From assembly GCA_003695205.1 (NCBI GenBank), contig RFIO01000428.1, positions 1 to 5,661 of the forward strand: a stretch of DNA of 5,661 nt, read 5' to 3'. Made by a program: the position numbers and the translations under genes. This stretch comes from Deltaproteobacteria bacterium. Lineage in GTDB: Bacteria; Desulfobacterota; Desulfuromonadia; Desulfuromonadales; Geothermobacteraceae. Of the stretch, positions 4,397-5,661 are shown one piece after another. The notes below the pieces were generated by a model. It had not been told where the DNA came from and did not search any database. It saw only the letters and a program-made list of their open reading frames with translations. Each line of letters opens with the position of its first letter. Positions within the stretch are counted from its first letter, which is position 1.

Positions 4397-5661
4397 GCCT
4401 TGACTCCTGGTTTGAAGGTCGTTCCATTATCCGTTGCAGCAGCCAGCGCCCCAGCGCGGCGTTGTCGACCAGGCCTGTGGCTGCATCCGCCAAAGTTGGC
4501 AGGGATTCGGCCCCTTTGCCGCGCGCCAGCAGAGGAACGGGAGTTCCGGTGTGCTTGTGACTTGTCCATGTGCCGTCGCTCAAGCCGCCGGTTTCATGAT
4601 CGGCGGTGATCAGCAGCAGGGTGCGGTCCCAGCCGAGCCGGTCGGTGATCAGACGCTCGACCAGGGCGACGGTTCGGGCGAAGTCGTCCAGTTCCTCGAT
4701 CATGCGACCGGTCTGGTTGGCGTGCCCGGCCCAGTCGATGGCGCCCCCTTCGATCATGAGCACGAAGCCATCCGGATCGTCATCGAGGCGATTGATGGCG
4801 GCCCGGCTCAGGTCTGCCAGCGTCGGCATGTCCCGGGAAAAGGAGACGGCATCGGCGGGTACCCCGGCCGGGCCGGAGCGTTTCTGTTGCAGGGTCGAGG
4901 CGGCCGGCGCGAGCAGCAGCAGCCGTTTTGGTGTCAGGGCATCGGCCAGGTTGCGGATGGTTTCGGTGCTGTCGACCAGGGTCCAGGGGTCGAAAATGCC
5001 ATCGCCGTCGGCGTCATTGCCGAGCCGGCCCCCGGCAAGTTCCCCCCAGAGATTCCTGCCGCCGACATAGCGGTACGAGACGCGCAGTCTGAGTCGTTGG
5101 CCATTGTCGTCGAAACGGGGGTGCCCTGCTCCGGCGATGACATCAAGGCCGGATGTGGTGAGCATCTGCCGGGCGATGCTGCCATAGTCTTCCCGGTCGG
5201 CAACGTGCGCGGCGAAAGCGGCCGGGGTGGCGTGGCTGAAGGGGACGCTGGTGACCACGCCGGTGCTGCGGCCGGTCTGTTCCGCCGCCTCCATGAGATT
5301 GATCACAGGGTGCAGCCGGCCGTCCCGGTCAGGTGCCATGCCGAGGATACCGTTGAAGGTCTTGTGACCCGTGGCCAGGGCCGTGGCCGACGCCGCCGAA
5401 TCGGTGACGCTGCCCGGAGCGGGGCTGTCGTTCCGGTCGCCCAGGGAGCCGGTCTTCATTTGCACCTGCACCGGAAAACAGGTGAAAGGAGGCGTCATGC
5501 GGCCCTGGTTGTCGACGTATCCGGCGGTTTTCAGATGCTCGAAGCCCATGCCGTCGCCGATCATCAGGATGATATTTCGAGGCGATTCGACGGCCTGTGC
5601 CAAAACAGGCCCTGGGGGAGGCACCACCAGAAAGAAGAGGATGAACAAGAGATGCAATGGA
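4389..5661 (-). CDS. phoA: Exported alkaline phosphatase, PhoA family (5' end beyond window)
   Basis: At least 422 residues are visible. The earliest in-window start is a TTG at 5657, but the visible N-terminus begins inside the hydrophobic core of a signal peptide (HLLFILFFLVV, with a likely LAQA cleavage near residue 20) and lacks the usual positive n-region, so the true start probably lies past 5661. Numbering from the TTG, the alkaline phosphatase residues are present: metal ligand D35 (MIGDGMG), nucleophile S87 (TDSAAS), H142/T144 (SHATP), R155, E303, D308, H312, D353-H354 (ADHETGG) and H369 (HTGTP). By homology these hold two Zn and one Mg and hydrolyse phosphomonoesters in the periplasm. 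The positions equivalent to E. coli D153 and K328 are H142 and W309, the combination found in Vibrio alkaline phosphatase. DADGDGIFD (215-223) resembles a Ca-binding DxDxDG loop. The C-terminus overlaps the nitroreductase gene. Regulatory sites, including any Pho box, are outside the window. The symbol indicates family only. Confidence 0.93.
   Translation of the reverse strand, partial: PLHLLFILFFLVVPPPGPVLAQAVESPRNIILMIGDGMGFEHLKTAGYVDNQGRMTPPFTCFPVQVQMKTGSLGDRNDSPAPGSVTDSAASATALATGHKTFNGILGMAPDRDGRLHPVINLMEAAEQTGRSTGVVTSVPFSHATPAAFAAHVADREDYGSIARQMLTTSGLDVIAGAGHPRFDDNGQRLRLRVSYRYVGGRNLWGELAGGRLGNDADGDGIFDPWTLVDSTETIRNLADALTPKRLLLLAPAASTLQQKRSGPAGVPADAVSFSRDMPTLADLSRAAINRLDDDPDGFVLMIEGGAIDWAGHANQTGRMIEELDDFARTVALVERLITDRLGWDRTLLLITADHETGGLSDGTWTSHKHTGTPVPLLARGKGAESLPTLADAATGLVDNAALGRWLLQRIMERPSNQESRHE
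4404..4408 (-). promoter_or_regulatory. Ribosome binding site of the nitroreductase gene
   Basis: AGGAG on the minus strand, 7 nt before the ATG at 4396 and embedded in the last codons of the phosphatase gene. It fixes the nitroreductase start and shows that the gene has its own initiation site despite the overlap. Confidence 0.65.

Overview
The window holds six protein genes with high-GC codon use, and it reads like chromosome from an anaerobic, cytochrome-rich Desulfuromonadales/Geobacter-type deltaproteobacterium. Three things point there: two adjacent periplasmic hexaheme c-type cytochromes built from c7-like triheme units, a two-domain flavodiiron protein, and the overall gene style. This assignment is inference from gene content; there is no rRNA or other taxonomic marker.

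Layout from left to right. Bases 66-1262 (+) encode a complete class A flavodiiron protein (FprA/ROO type), preceded by a Shine-Dalgarno and followed by an intrinsic terminator hairpin. Bases 1263-1704 hold no convincing gene. This is the convergent gap between the flavodiiron gene and a minus-strand operon, and it is unusually rich in hairpins, including one with T5 tracts on both strands that should terminate transcription from both sides. Bases 3541 down to 1705 (-) form a compact three-gene operon: hexaheme cytochrome A, hexaheme cytochrome B (2-nt gap), and a small exported protein of unknown function (4-nt ATGA overlap). A 120-bp gap upstream carries an 11-bp inverted repeat. Bases 5661 down to 3662 (-) hold an exported PhoA-family alkaline phosphatase (5' end off the window) whose 3' end overlaps by 8 bp an FMN nitroreductase-family gene.

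Functionally, the two cytochromes are homologous along their whole length. Each has six CxxCH motifs arranged 3+3 and at least as many spare histidines as hemes, so bis-His ligation throughout is possible, as expected for low-potential periplasmic electron carriers. The small third protein is translationally locked to them and is the most obvious unknown here. The flavodiiron protein reduces O2 or NO in the cytoplasm; it is convergent with the cytochrome operon and not co-transcribed with it. The phosphatase/nitroreductase pair looks like ordinary metabolic cargo.

No mobile element, CRISPR array, tRNA or rRNA was seen. The most interesting parts are the cytochrome pair with its small partner, the inverted repeat upstream of them, and the structured convergent intergenic region.
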